DNA from: Microcebus murinus
Taxonomy: Eukaryota > Chordata > Mammalia > Primates > Cheirogaleidae
Direction: 5' to 3'
DNA length: 64,000 bases
NCBI RefSeq assembly: GCF_040939455.1
Contig: NC_134112.1
Coordinates: 21,602,501-21,666,500 of the forward strand
Position 1 is the stretch's first letter. Each line of letters starts with the position of its first letter. Shown piece after piece: positions 45,735 through 56,597 of this stretch. Position numbers and translations under genes: made by a program. The notes under the pieces are model-generated. The model did no database searches. It worked only from the letters and a program-made list of their open reading frames with translations, and was not told where the DNA came from.

Positions 45735-46005
45735 ATAAATCTCTATTCATTCATTTATTCACTGATTTCATAACCATGTACTGCTTAGCAATTCCATGTT
45801 AGATTGTGTGCTATAGGCACAGCAGCAGCATAAGTAAACATTATTTCTTGTTCTTATAAAGCTTATTAGCTAGTGAGTATCCCACAGTACATGTCATTTC
45901 AAAAAGAGATATAACAGAAGTCAAAGAGGGGGAAAGAAGTTCTAATAAAGATCGTCTAGAGAAAAAGCCACAATGGACAGAGTCAAAGTGAGAAAGCTCA
46001 CAGTT
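45735..46005 (-). repeat. L2 3' end, antisense
   Basis: 'tattcattcatttattcactgatttcataaccatgtactgcttagcaattccatg' then 'cttgttcttataaagcttattagctagtgag' are diverged antisense L2 3' sequence. Confidence 0.6.
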
Positions 46006-46023
46006 AGCTAAGCAGGAATTCAA

Positions 46024-46215
46024 TACAACCCAGTGCAGTGATTAACATAATGTGGGTTTCAGCCTTCTGGATAGATGATTTAATCTGTGTGCCTTTTTTT
46101 GTCACCTACAAAATAGAAATGACAATGCCCATTCACAGAGTTATTACAAGAAATAAATGAGGATATGTATAATATAAAGTATATGGGACATGGCAAATAC
46201 CTAACAAATAGTGAC
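46024..46215 (+). repeat. MIR SINE
   Basis: 'cagtgcagtgattaacataatgtgggtttcag', 'tgtgcc...gtcacctacaaaatagaaatgac' and 'agagttattacaagaaataaatgagg...aaagtatatgggacatggcaaat' follow MIR order. Confidence 0.75.
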
Positions 46216-46402
46216 TTTTAAAAGAATAAAAAAACTTTTTACTCTCTGTCCTATATATTTCTGTATTATTTGTATTTTTATAATAAATGTGTATTTTAAA
46301 AATAACCAGAAAAAAATGAGGAAAGGGGCATCTACCAAAACATTAAAAAATATGCAAATTAATCCTCAATAAAGTTGACTTTTTAAAAAATACAAGAAAG
46401 TG

Positions 46403-46721
46403 CAGTGGTTCTCCCTTATCCCTGGTTTGCCTTTCCTTGGTTTCAGTTTCCCATTCTATAGTACAATAAGATATTTTGAGTGAGAAAGAGAAAGATCACA
46501 TTCACATAACTTTTATTACAGCATATTGTTACAATTGTTTTATTTTATTATTAGTCAGTGTTATTAATCTCTTATTGTGCCGAATTTATAAATTATATTT
46601 TATCATAGGTATGTATGTATAGGAAAAACATAGCATGTATAGGGTTTAGTACTATCCACAGATTCAGACATCCCCTGGGGGTCTTGGAATTTATCCCCTA
46701 TGGATAAGGGGGGCACTACTG
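46403..46721 (+). mobile_element. MER2/Tigger2-group MITE-like element, 319 bp
   Basis: Left end 'cagtggttctcccttatccctgg' and right end 'atggataaggggggcactactg' are inverted termini, with TA at 46722-46723 on the right and a mutated TG on the left. The right half ('aggtatgtatgtataggaaaaacatagcatgtataggg') matches the right half of the element at 11654-12577, so both belong to one pogo-derived group. Non-coding. Confidence 0.9.
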
Positions 46722-46723
46722 TA

Positions 46724-48955
46724 TTTAGTGAAATACTGATCTGAAAAACTAGGCAGAATTATCCAAATCTAACCCCCTCCTCCTAGAAGTCATGCTATGG
46801 GGGATAGTCAAGACCCAAGCATCCAACCAATCAGTCCCATCATGTGGAGTGGAGTCCCAAGTGTGCGGGGACCCAGCACCCCGGCACAGGCGCCTTCCAC
46901 AAACAGAGCCTGCCAATGCCAGACAGTGAGAAGGGAAATCCCAGGCCTACAACCAAAAGGACAAGGCATGGGTCCTCTAGGAGGTCAAGCTGCAGGGAGA
47001 CCTTGAGCAGGGAATGTCTTCTCTTCTGATACCCATAGAACTAGATGTTGGGCGGAGAGAGGTACCTGTGCCATGTAAAGAGGGCTGGAGCTCCAGGAAT
47101 AAGCTCTTTACCTCAACCAGTACAGACTAGCCCCTGGGAATCATTCAGACCGTCAGACATGTTACACATGCTACAAACTTAAGTGTTCCAAGTACACCCT
47201 ATTCTGTAGTGAAACGAGTAGGGCTTGGATTCAGAAAGACCTGACTTCAAATTCTCTTTCTATCACGTGTTAATATGAGTCCTCTGCAGTTTTATGCGGT
47301 CAACTGCAAGTTAACTGTCTTGCCTCTATGTGCTCAACTGCAAACACAGGGATACTACCATTTGCCTTGCAAATGTCCTCTAATGAATAAATGATCTATC
47401 AGCCTGTGAAATCTCCTAACCTAATTTCATTTACATAGTAAATGCATATAAATGGTGACTATTAATACCTGGCATTCTGACCTATGATTACTTGAGAGGT
47501 CAAATATATTGAAAATTTGCCCAGTCTTTACTTAAATTTGATGGTGAACTGAGCCAGAGGATAGTAGTATGAACAAAAATATTGGAGGTGGGTGTTTTGT
47601 GGCTCCAGAATAATAACCACTGACTATGAAGCACTGTTAGCCTTACTAGCACTCTGGACCAACAACTCTGCAAGTTGTTAACTCAAGGATCCCAGTAGCT
47701 TTGCTTCTCAACGCAGGGCTTCCAGGTCATCACGTAAGAGAGGGAACACCGAGAACTCGCCTGCTCTTAAGCACCTCCAACCAGAAGTGCCATAATCCTT
47801 CGAGCCAGGAAGAAGCTACAAGGAAATGAACACACAGCGACTGTCTCAGCTGCAGCCACGGGGATGGAAAGATGCGCCTGCATCTAGCATGGCTACAGCC
47901 CATCGTAGTGATTCTTACACTTTTATGTTGCCTCGGCATCCGTTTTGAACACAAGTTAAACTTCCTCACAAGGGAAGCAGGGCTCAGTCTCCCTGCACAC
48001 AGTGTTCAGTTCCACACCACACCCGAATGGCTCCGGCTGGTGGGCAGCGGTAAGAGCTTAGAGACATCTCTCCCGCCTAGCGGACTGTGCTCCTGTCTTT
48101 CCCAGCTGCTTCCTTGGAACATTCAGGCATTTGCCTATGAAATTCTAGTGGCTCATACCCGATCCTCTTACATGTCCTGAGAGCCGCCATGCGCCCTCTC
48201 TTTCTCTGCCTGACTCTTCGTTCCTGCTTCAGGTGACCCAGGACGGAGGACCGCCCTCCCAGTTCACTTCTCTCTCCCTGCCCAGGATCTGTAGGTAAAG
48301 ATCTTTGGACTTGTTTCCTGCTGTGCTGGTGTATTGAATTTGAGCCTTTCGTTTGAAGAGCAGGGGCTGCCCCAGGCCGGGTTTTGGTCTCCGCAGGGAT
48401 GCTGGGGGAACAGCAGGCCGGGCTCCCATCACCAGAGCGATGTGCAGCAGCCAGGTGTACAGGGGACATGGCCCAGACGAGAGCCACAAGGGCGTCTGCC
48501 CGTATGAACAAGCTTCCTGTGCGAGGGACCCTCTGGTCAGGGGTGGAACCACTAGGCGTAAGGCCGTGCACCAGGTAAAAGAAGCCACCTGTGAAAGACA
48601 CACTGAACACCACGTCCAGCCCCCTTTCCTTTCCCATTAGGGCGGGCTTGGTAGCCACTCTGGTAACAGAATCCTGATTTAGCTAGGGGCTCCCAAAATA
48701 GCCATGTCCTTCACTATGTGGAGAAACCCTATGCAGAAGGAATGAGAGAAGAGTGGAAATGAAAGATAACAAAGGAAAGTCTTACATCCTGATACAGTCT
48801 CTGAACCCTCTTATCCTTAAGGCCAGCTTCACCTCGTTTTTTCATAGTCTGGGGAAGTGTCCATAAACCCCTCTTCTTGGCTTGAGCTAATTCGTGCTGT
48901 ATTTCTGTCTCTTGCAACCAAAGACTCCTGATTAACATAGTTGAGATCGTTACAG
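46724..48955. other. Unannotated DNA with a long minus-strand open frame
   Basis: A weak MIR lies within (listed separately). Minus-strand frame 48077-48658 is the longest open frame in the window (193 codons) and lies in locally GC-rich sequence. A second overlapping frame (48229-48603 minus) and two plus-strand frames cover the same bases, which suggests compositional openness and not coding selection. No domain is recognised. The segment 48657-48960 resembles the end of an old LTR-like repeat, without a secure family. Confidence 0.4.
47205..47390 (+). repeat. MIR SINE, very diverged
   Basis: 'gtagggcttggattcagaaagacctgacttcaaattct' followed by 'aagttaactgtcttgcctctatgtgctcaactgcaaacacaggga' has MIR layout with many changes. 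Confidence 0.55.
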
Positions 48956-49099
48956 GTCTTTTCCTAGTATTAATAGAACACTTAATTCATTGATTGATAG
49001 TCGTTCTTTTTTTGTTCATACAATAAAAGAATCTAACTTAGGAGGGAAATTTTTGAAGCCCCTTTGTTATGTACCAAATATACTTTTGGTAAAAAGTGA

Positions 49100-49271
49100 A
49101 TTTCTGATTGTATATGGAGATTTTTATGTACCTGTTAAATCAATCGTATTAATCTGGAATGAATAAATATCCTATATGTTTATTCTGGGTTTATGGATCT
49201 ATCAGAGGCTAAAGAAGGTTTGCTAAAGCATTCAAATACAATTGTATGTCTGTCCATTTGTCCTCATATTT
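49100..49271 (+). repeat. Left arm of 172-bp inverted duplication
   Basis: Exact-length (172 bp) reverse-complement partner of 50194-50365, with 7 mismatches by eye (about 96% identity) and no indel. The spacer is 922 bp. Identity is far higher than expected for the surrounding old L1 sequence. Confidence 0.95.
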
Positions 49272-50110
49272 TTAATATTATGTTTATTATATATGGTACT
49301 ATGTTATTCTGTACAGAAATGTTTATGATCATGATCATATATTTCATGGTGATTAGCTCCTTTACCAATGTATTAATTCTTTGTTTTTTATTTTGGATTG
49401 GGTTGCCTGATATATTTGGATTCATTTCATTAAATTTACTTTCCTGATTCACCTGGGTTTAGATGTTTCCTTTGTACATAGCACAGAAGTGGGTTTCTTG
49501 CTCATTTTTTTAAAACCAATCCGAAAGTAATTGTTAAGGCATTAAGTTGTTTTTGTTAATAACTAATAGTTATTTGAACATTCTGTTTTGAGATTTTCTT
49601 TCATTTCTGAGATTTTCTTTTATTTCTGTATTGTTTCTTTTGATTTTGATCTTTTATGCTACTGACTTTTTAAAGCTTCTTAAATATTAAGAATTGAACT
49701 ACCTCTAAGTAATATCATGCTACAAATCTAAAGTATTATGTAATTTTTTGTTTTCATTGTTTTCTTTTTGTTACAATTGCCTAAAGTAAGGTGTTATGCA
49801 AGTTTTAATGTATCATATTTTTGTTATTATTTTGTTCTAAGTGTTTTTTATTTCTATTAGGTTTTCTTCTTTGATACATAAATTATTAGAAAATGATTTT
49901 TATTTCAAATTTATGGAGTTTTAAAAAGTTTTCTTATTTCTAATATAGCTGAGGTTAGAGAACAAGATATTATTGTTGAAATTATTATAAATTTTTGTAC
50001 ATATTTTATTGTATTTGAGAATAAAATATACTCTACCTATCAGGTACAGAATTTTTTACAAGCTCCATTGGTTCAAATTTATTCGACTGTGTTGTGCAAA
50101 TTTTCTCCAG

Positions 50111-50193
50111 CTTTACTAATTTTTGTCTACTTTACTAAATTTTGTTTACTAAATTTTGTTTAATAAATTTTACTACTTTACTAAATTTTGTCT
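50111..50193 (+). repeat. Imperfect tandem repeat abutting the inverted arm
   Basis: Units of 'tttactaaattttgtct/tta' recur about four times with variation ('tttactaatttttgtctac', 'tttactaaattttgttt', 'actaaattttgtttaa', 'tttactaaattttgtct'). The array ends exactly where the inverted right arm begins. Confidence 0.8.
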
Positions 50194-50365
50194 AAATATG
50201 AAGACAAATTGACAGACATACAATTGTATTTGAATAATTTAGCAAACCTTCTTTAGCCTCTGATAGATCCATAAACCCAGAATAATAATATAGGATATTT
50301 ATTCATTCCAGATTAATACAATTGATTTAACAGGTACATAAAAATCTCCATATACAATCAGAAAT
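50194..50365 (-). repeat. Right arm of 172-bp inverted duplication
   Basis: Reverse complement of 49100-49271. It appears inserted in sequence that otherwise continues as antisense L1, because L1-like order resumes at about 50366. Confidence 0.95.
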
Positions 50366-51384
50366 AATTGAATGAGCTGTGATGAAATCTCCCATTATGA
50401 TAGTGATTTTGTCAATTTGTTCTTATAATTTTATAAATTTGACATATGTATTGCCATTTGTATTTCTCTAGATTATTTTCTTAGATGCACAGAATTTATA
50501 GTGGTATGTCTTCCTGGTAACCTAAAATTTTTGTATTATGCAATGACCCTCCTTATCCTGAATTGTTTTATTTCATTTAAATTGTATTTTGTCTATATTT
50601 AATGGTGCTACTGTAGCTTTCTTTTGGTTAGTGTTGCATGGTATATATTTTTCCATCCTTTCACTGATACTCTTTGAAGGTTCTTCTTTTTTTATGAATA
50701 AAATAAATGGCTATTTTTTTTTTCATTTTAACCCAATCTGACAAACTTCATCTTATAATTGGTAGATGTACTCTACTTTTATTTTGATCATTGGTATATT
50801 TTAATTGATTTCAACAATCTTTTTAACTGATCTATATTTATCCCATTTTCCTCTATGCTTCTTTTATTTTTTTATAACTGGTAAGCTTTTTCATTCTTTT
50901 TAATCCATTTTTGCTATTCTACTGGTTTGGAATTTTACACAGCTATTTATATTTTGATTCTTTTTTTAACTTCACAACTTAGACATTATTATTTATTTAA
51001 ATAATATGTGTTTAGATTTATACACTTACTTATTTATCATTTTTTTACCTTTTCTTCTTGCTTCTTAGATCAAAGACTTTGTGGGTTCATTTTCCTGTTA
51101 CCTGAGCCAACATTCCTTTAATGAATGTCTCTCGAAGGCAATTTACTTCTGTTTTTGTTTACCTGAAAATGACTTGCAAGACAATTTTCTAGGTTGGTAA
51201 TTATTTTCTGTCAACAAATTGAAAATATTCCATTGTCTACTGCCTTCTATTGTTGCTGCTAACATCTGCTGTCAATCAAATAGTATTACTTTTGTAAGTC
51301 ATGTCTTCTCTGCCTAGCTGTGGTAACAGTAACAGAAGCTCAAGCTCCTGACCTCATATAAGTTACTGCTTAAATCTACTAGAA

Positions 51385-51610
51385 CACATCGATAATAAGC
51401 AATGAATATGTATCGCAAGATTAAGTGCTATGAAAACAGATAATAAAGCTGGCAAAGAAGGCAAAGAAAGTGACAGTGAATTCTATTTTGTATATGATGG
51501 TCAGAAAAGACTTAATTGGCAAAGAACTCTTTGCACAGGAACCTTTCAGCAGTGGGAGAGTTAGTTCTGTGGCTGTCTGAAGGCAAAGTGTTCCAAGGAC
51601 AGAAAATAGC
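51385..51610 (-). repeat. L2 3' remnant, antisense
   Basis: 'attaagtgctatgaaaacagataataaagctgg', 'tcagaaaagacttaattgg' and 'aaggcaaagtgttccaaggacag' follow antisense L2 3' order. Confidence 0.65.
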
Positions 51611-51786
51611 CATCACAACCTGAAGTGTGGAAGTATATTTGATGTCAAAGACACAGTAAGATCAATAATATTGGAGCAAAATGCACAAAGGTGAAACGTT
51701 TAGGAGAAAATGTTAGCAAGGCAGCAATGAACAAGATTACATGGGGCCTTGCAGAATATTTTAAGAGTTTTAAAGAGAGGAGTGTT

Positions 51787-52150
51787 ATGGGGTAAATTGA
51801 GTCTACCCCCTCCCCCAACAAATTCATATGCTAAAGGACTAAGTATGACTGCATTTGAAAACAGTCTTAAAGAAGTAATTAAGGTTACATGAGGTCCCAA
51901 AGGTGGGACCCTAATCAAATATGACTGGTGTTCTTATAAGAATAAGAAGATATGCACACACAGAAAAAGGTCATGTGAGAACATAAGGAGAGGCAACCAC
52001 TGCAAGCCAAGGAGAGAGGCCAAAGAAGAAACCAACCTCACCAGCACCTTGATCCTGGACTTCCAGCCTCCAGAACTGTGAGAAAATAAATTCCATGTTA
52101 AAGCCAACTAGACTGTAATATTTTTGTGGCAACCCTAGTAACGTAATACA
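51787..52150 (+). mobile_element. MLT1-type MaLR LTR, nearly complete
   Basis: Runs from 'ggggtaaattgagtctacccc...aaattcatatgctaaa' through 'aagtaattaaggttacatgaggtc', 'gactggtgttcttataagaataagaag', 'accttgatcctggacttccagcctccagaactgtgag' and 'aataaattcc' to 'ccctagtaacgtaatacaag'. Complete landmark order for an MLT1-like LTR. Confidence 0.88.
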
Positions 52151-53240
52151 AGCACTGCCATGAGCTGACTTCCTTTTTCCTGCAGCCAGTCCTTTCCTCC
52201 CAGCCTTTCCCCTTCAATTTAGGATATCTGACTATAATTCTGGCAGAATCTTCATCTCTTAAATCCATTGATTTTGATTTCCTTGGAATAATCCAGACAT
52301 GGACTGATTTGTTGTTGTTGTTGTCTTCTTTTAGTCTGGCTTTTTAAATCTTGCATAAAATTCTTTCATGTTTCTGGCATGGAGAGACAATGTCTCTAGT
52401 TCCCAGTACTATTGTATTCTTGCCCTGTTTTATATTCAAATAGCCATTTCAGTGAAAATCTGCAAAGATGGTATTACATACATGTGCTCAACTCTGCAAC
52501 TCTCTAGAAAGTCGGAGGAACTGCCTTCTTAAATGAATATTGGCTATAGTAACAGATTTTTTAAAGGTTTCTTGATGTAGCAAGGTTATGCATTTAATAG
52601 TCTTTCTAGTTTATGAAAATCTTCTAACCTACCTGGTAATGAAGCAGCAGACAAACAACATCTGGGCAGATATTTATCTTGTTAAGTTAAATATGCACCT
52701 GGCCCCTTAATTATCAACTGTAATTGACAACTTCATCATCGCAGAGTACTTTTCTGTCTGTGCCACAGTGGTGCAAGTAATTAGGTAATAATTAATGATT
52801 CTTTAAGTGCACTATTTCCTATGAGTTCAATTTTTACTGTATCTATATTTAAAGAGCAACAACTATGTTTGTTTTACCTATATTGGCACATGTTAGGATG
52901 AATGAAAATTGCCATGCTTATTAAGGATATCTCAAAGGATCACTTATAATCATTTCTGACCTTTTTTCAACTCCATTCAGTGCTTGCTTTATTTACATTC
53001 AACCTTATCAAATAACCAGAAAGCATTAGAGCTAATTATAAGGACCAATTGTATATACAGTCACAAAGATGCTCATAACCATGTTGCTACACGTTATAAG
53101 GAAATATATAGATATAGAAACAACCAATATTGGGGAAAGAGTAAATAAATTATGATATTTGAACTAAACAAAATATTATATAAAATTTTTAAATAATAAT
53201 TTTGCAGGCAATATAGGGATATGAAAAATGTTATTGCATC
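52151..53240. other. Unique sequence
   Basis: No repeat or gene recognised. A candidate enhancer-like block is listed separately at 52620-52870. Confidence 0.4.
52620..52870. promoter_or_regulatory. Candidate conserved enhancer, homeodomain motif cluster
   Basis: A repeat-free block dense in TAAT/ATTA cores: 'cttaattatcaa', 'ctgtaattgaca', 'gtaattaggtaataattaatgatt'. It also has E-box-like 'catctg' and 'cacctg' sites. This texture is typical of conserved developmental enhancers. Conservation is not visible from one sequence, so this is inference. Confidence 0.3.
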
Positions 53241-53379
53241 AAGAAAAAGACACAAAATTCTCTAATTATAATTATATCAAATATATATTTTAATAAACAA
53301 ATAATGGAAGAAGTAGGTAGTTTAGCAATGTCCATAAATGAAAATTATATCACTGGAGGGCTGTAAAATAAATGTTTTC

Positions 53380-53850
53380 TTTTAAAAAACATTTTTGTTT
53401 ACATTTTTGAATAGGGAAAACATGCCCACAATACAACATCCAAAAGATACAGAAGGATATGCATTGAAAAGTTAATGTCCATCCTGGACTTGTCCCCAGT
53501 GACTTTGTTCCAACCCTTAGAATTATCTTTTCTAGAAACCAGTAATTTCTACTAGGTTTCGTATATTATTCCAAAGACAGTCTATGCATTTACAAAAATA
53601 TGTATGCATATTATTTCTTCACATAAATGGCAGCAGAAATACCACACACATTGCTCTACACCTTCCTTTTTTCACCTAATAACACTTGGAATAGTTCCAT
53701 GTCATTACAAAGAAACCTAATTATTTTTAATTGCCATGATGTTTTATTAAATAAATTTATCATAATTTATTTAACCATCCTGCATTCATGTACACTCAGG
53801 TTCATTCCAGTATTTTGCTGTTTGAAATAATATTCCACACAATAACCAGA
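53380..53850 (-). mobile_element. L1M fragment, antisense
   Basis: 'tttgtttacatttttgaatagggaaaacatgcccacaatacaacatccaaaagatac', 'ctctacaccttccttttttcacctaataacacttgga' and 'cataatttatttaaccatcctgcattcatgtacactcaggttcattcc' are consecutive antisense L1M landmarks. Confidence 0.75.
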
Positions 53851-54148
53851 GTGATCCATTTAAAATAAAAATGAGGTCAGCCTTCTGATTTAAAGATAGT
53901 ATTACAAAGTTAGAATTTCTCCATTCATCTTCCTGGAAGTCTTCATAAAGTAAAAATAAGCATAAGAAATATAAACACAGGAACCATAAACACTTCCTCT
54001 GTAGCAGTGGGGAGAAAGAAAAATCCCACAGATGTGTGCCCAGTTTATAGACAGGAAATAAAGTTACATGAACTTGTGAACCAAACCTTGAGTCATAAAA
54101 TTTCACCTAGACTGACACAGAGCCATGAGTATTCCACTCCTATACAAG

Positions 54149-54634
54149 TGATATGGCTTGGCTCTTTGGCCCCTCCAAATCTCATGTTGAAATTTGGTCC
54201 CCAGTGTTGAATGTGGGGCCTGGTAGGAGGGGTTTGGGTCATGAGGGGGCAGATCCCTCATGAATGGCTTGGTGCCCTGCCCACAATAATGAGTGAGTTC
54301 TCAGTTTATTTTGTTCTCATGCAAGAGCTGGTTGTTTAAAAGAGCCTGACACCCCATAATATGCCGAAATAAAATAAATAAATAAATAAGTAAAAATAAA
54401 AGAGCCTGGCATCATCTCCTTCCTCTCTTGCGCCTGTTCTCATCATTTGACACACCTGCTTCATGTTGCCTTCTGCCTTGATTGGAAGCTCCCTGAAGCC
54501 CTCAACAGAAACAGTTGCTGGTGTGATGCTTCTCATCCAGCCTGCAGAAACATGAGCTAAATAACCTCTTTTCTTTATAAATGACCTAGCCTTGGGTATT
54601 TATTTTATAGTCACACAAAATGAACTAATACAAG
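54149..54634 (+). mobile_element. THE1/MST-type MaLR LTR
   Basis: Starts 'tgatatggcttggctctttggcccctccaaatctcatgttgaa' and contains 'ggtcatgagggggcagatccctcatgaatggcttgg', 'ttctgccttgattggaagctccctgaagcc', 'cctcttttctttataaatgacctagccttgggtattt' and the end 'aaatgaactaatacaag'. This is the THE1/MST landmark order. A 45-bp retroposed piece is inserted within it. Confidence 0.9.
54352..54396 (+). mobile_element. 45-bp retroposed micro-insertion with target duplication
   Basis: Flanked by a 15-bp duplication with one mismatch, 'taaaagagcctgrca' at 54337-54351 and 54397-54411. The insert is about 15 unique bases ('ccccataatatgccg') followed by an (AAAT)-rich tail. It has the structure of an extremely 5'-truncated L1-mobilised copy, inside the THE1/MST LTR. 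Confidence 0.85.
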
Positions 54635-54679
54635 AAGGCTCTTATAAACAGCTGGTCTAGGAAATCTGTATGTACTTCA

Positions 54680-55707
54680 AAGATTAGTAATCAGAGACGT
54701 ATGCTTCTGGAAATGACAGAATGGCTGGTTTCAAATCAACTCTCCCATAAAAAGCAACTAGAAATGCTTGGTAATGTGTTTTAAAAATATGTATTTGAAA
54801 ATGCTAGAGAGCTAAAAAGGCAGTGAAAACTTAAACCAAGATCCCAAAGAGAGGGAATGTATAAAGAAGTGAGAAAGGAGTTTGATGATTCACAAGTGGT
54901 GGCTAGGAGACAGAGAGCCTGAGCAAGGATTTCCTACATTCTTACAAGACTTGAAGAAAATAACTAGAGGAAGAGTCCTGGTAAATACCTCAGGATTTCA
55001 GTTGAGACCCCTAATGGACCTATACTGTAGAACTAAGGATAAACCAGAAACAGACCATCCCCTACAAAGACTGAAGCCCAGCTTCAAATTAACTCAATAT
55101 CTTATTAGATGCTTGGGCTAAAATTATTTTATCCTACACTAACTGCTTACCAGAAGCAAAAAGAGCCCTTAATAGGCATAAATAAAACCATCCAGATCAT
55201 CTCTATAATATTTTTATGTTCAAAATAGGATTTGGTCAAAAATTATTGTTACATCAGGAAATAAAACCAGGCAATTTAGACCAGGAGGGGAAAAAACAGA
55301 TAACAAACACAGACACATATGTGATTCAATATTGGTTTTAGCAGGAAGGGTCTATAAAATATAATAAATTTTTGTTATGGTTCCTGAAATTAGATGAAAA
55401 GATGATAGATTTCATTAGAGAACTATAAATGGTATAATAGAAAAAATAGAATTTAACATATGAAAGTGATACTAAAAACTCAAGAGAGGTGTCTAATAGC
55501 AAACCATGGGAATGTGTGTGTGTGTGCGTATGTATAGCTATAGATACCTAGATTTGGGATTTTTTATATTTTTCTTCTTGGGGTTCATGGTCTTTCTTAA
55601 ATCTGTGGCTTGATGTCTTTTATTAGTTTTAGAGAATTTCTATCTGGTATCATTTTAAGTATTGCATCAGTCCCATTATTTTCCTGCATTCTCTCTTGGG
55701 CAACAAT

Positions 55708-55753
<46 letters not shown>

Positions 55754-56340
55754 GAAAGAGGGAGAGAGAAAGAGAGATTATTATTAATAGTAAGCTGGTA
55801 ATATGTCCAAAAAATATCAAAAGTGAAACATAAAATAATACAGAGCAAAAAAGAATTCTGCTGAAGAAAAAATATAAACAGAAGAAATGTGTTAAAAAGT
55901 ACCCAGAAGAAAAAGGAGACATAGTCTTCAAAGAAGCAAAATAAGAATTACAGCTTATTTCTGAATGAAAATAATGGAATCTGGAAGACAATGGAATAAC
56001 ATCTTCAAAGTGCTGAAAGAAAACAACTAAGTTAACTTTCCCAGCAAAAATATCCTTTAGAAATTTTTTTTAAAAAGATATTTCAGCCTATGAAAAACTG
56101 AGAGAATCTATCAGCAGCAGAATAACAAAGATAAGGAAAATGATCTCAGATTAATCATGGAAATAATGAAAGCGCAAAAAAGAGAGGTAAATATGAGGGT
56201 GAACGTTAAGTAAATATTGAATATATCAAAATAGTAATTATGTATAGAGATGAATAGGTATGTAAAATTAAAATCCATGAAAACAAATCTAGGGGTCCTT
56301 GCATTAACAAAGAAGTAGTAAAAGTGCTAATTTCCGTTAG
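54680..56340 (+). mobile_element. Old L1/HAL1-like block, sense
   Basis: A-rich sense-strand sequence with phrases such as 'gacagaatggctggtttcaaatcaactctc', 'gattcacaagtggtggctaggagac' and 'aatggaataacatcttcaaagtgctgaaagaaaacaac...tttcccagcaaaaatatcctt', resembling HAL1/L1M ORF1-side sequence. No intact frame. The TG microsatellite lies inside. Confidence 0.55.
55712..55750. repeat. (TG)n microsatellite
   Basis: About 19 uninterrupted TG units, followed by a GA-rich tract to about 55778; likely polymorphic. Confidence 0.97.
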
Positions 56341-56361
56341 TACTATACATATTATAAATTT

Positions 56362-56597
56362 TCATTTTAATAAGTTGATGTTTGCAGATGACATGCTTAT
56401 GTGTAGAAGATCAATAAACATCATTTATAATATTTAATATTTCTTTAGACAAGCAATAATTAGAAATTAAATTTTTAAATATATCATTTGCAAAATATCA
56501 AAAGGTTGAATATCAGAAATAAATCTAATAAAATATGTTATTTCTTCACAGAAAACTATAAAACATTACTGAGAAATATTTTTAAAAACATAAATAG
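56362..56597 (+). pseudogene. Old L1 ORF2 fragment (reverse transcriptase region)
   Basis: 'gatgtttgcagatgacatgctt' corresponds to the FADDM-type catalytic motif of L1 reverse transcriptase. Further on, 'aactataaaacattactgagaaatatttttaaaaacataaatag' fits the downstream YKTLL-type segment. The intervening sequence has lost frame. It is cut by the L1 5' fragment that follows. Confidence 0.75.

Larger units (their letters stand above)
48960..51340 (-). mobile_element. Old L1-derived block, antisense, rearranged
   Basis: Long T-rich stretch resembling antisense old L1. Segments such as 'ttcttctttgatacataaattattag', 'gatgaaatctcccattatgatagtgattttgtcaatttg', 'atggtatatatttttccatcctttcactgatac' and 'tctctcgaaggcaatttacttctg' appear in expected L1 order. 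No intact frame. A perfectly positioned pair of inverted arms interrupts it (49100-49271 and 50194-50365). Confidence 0.65.
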
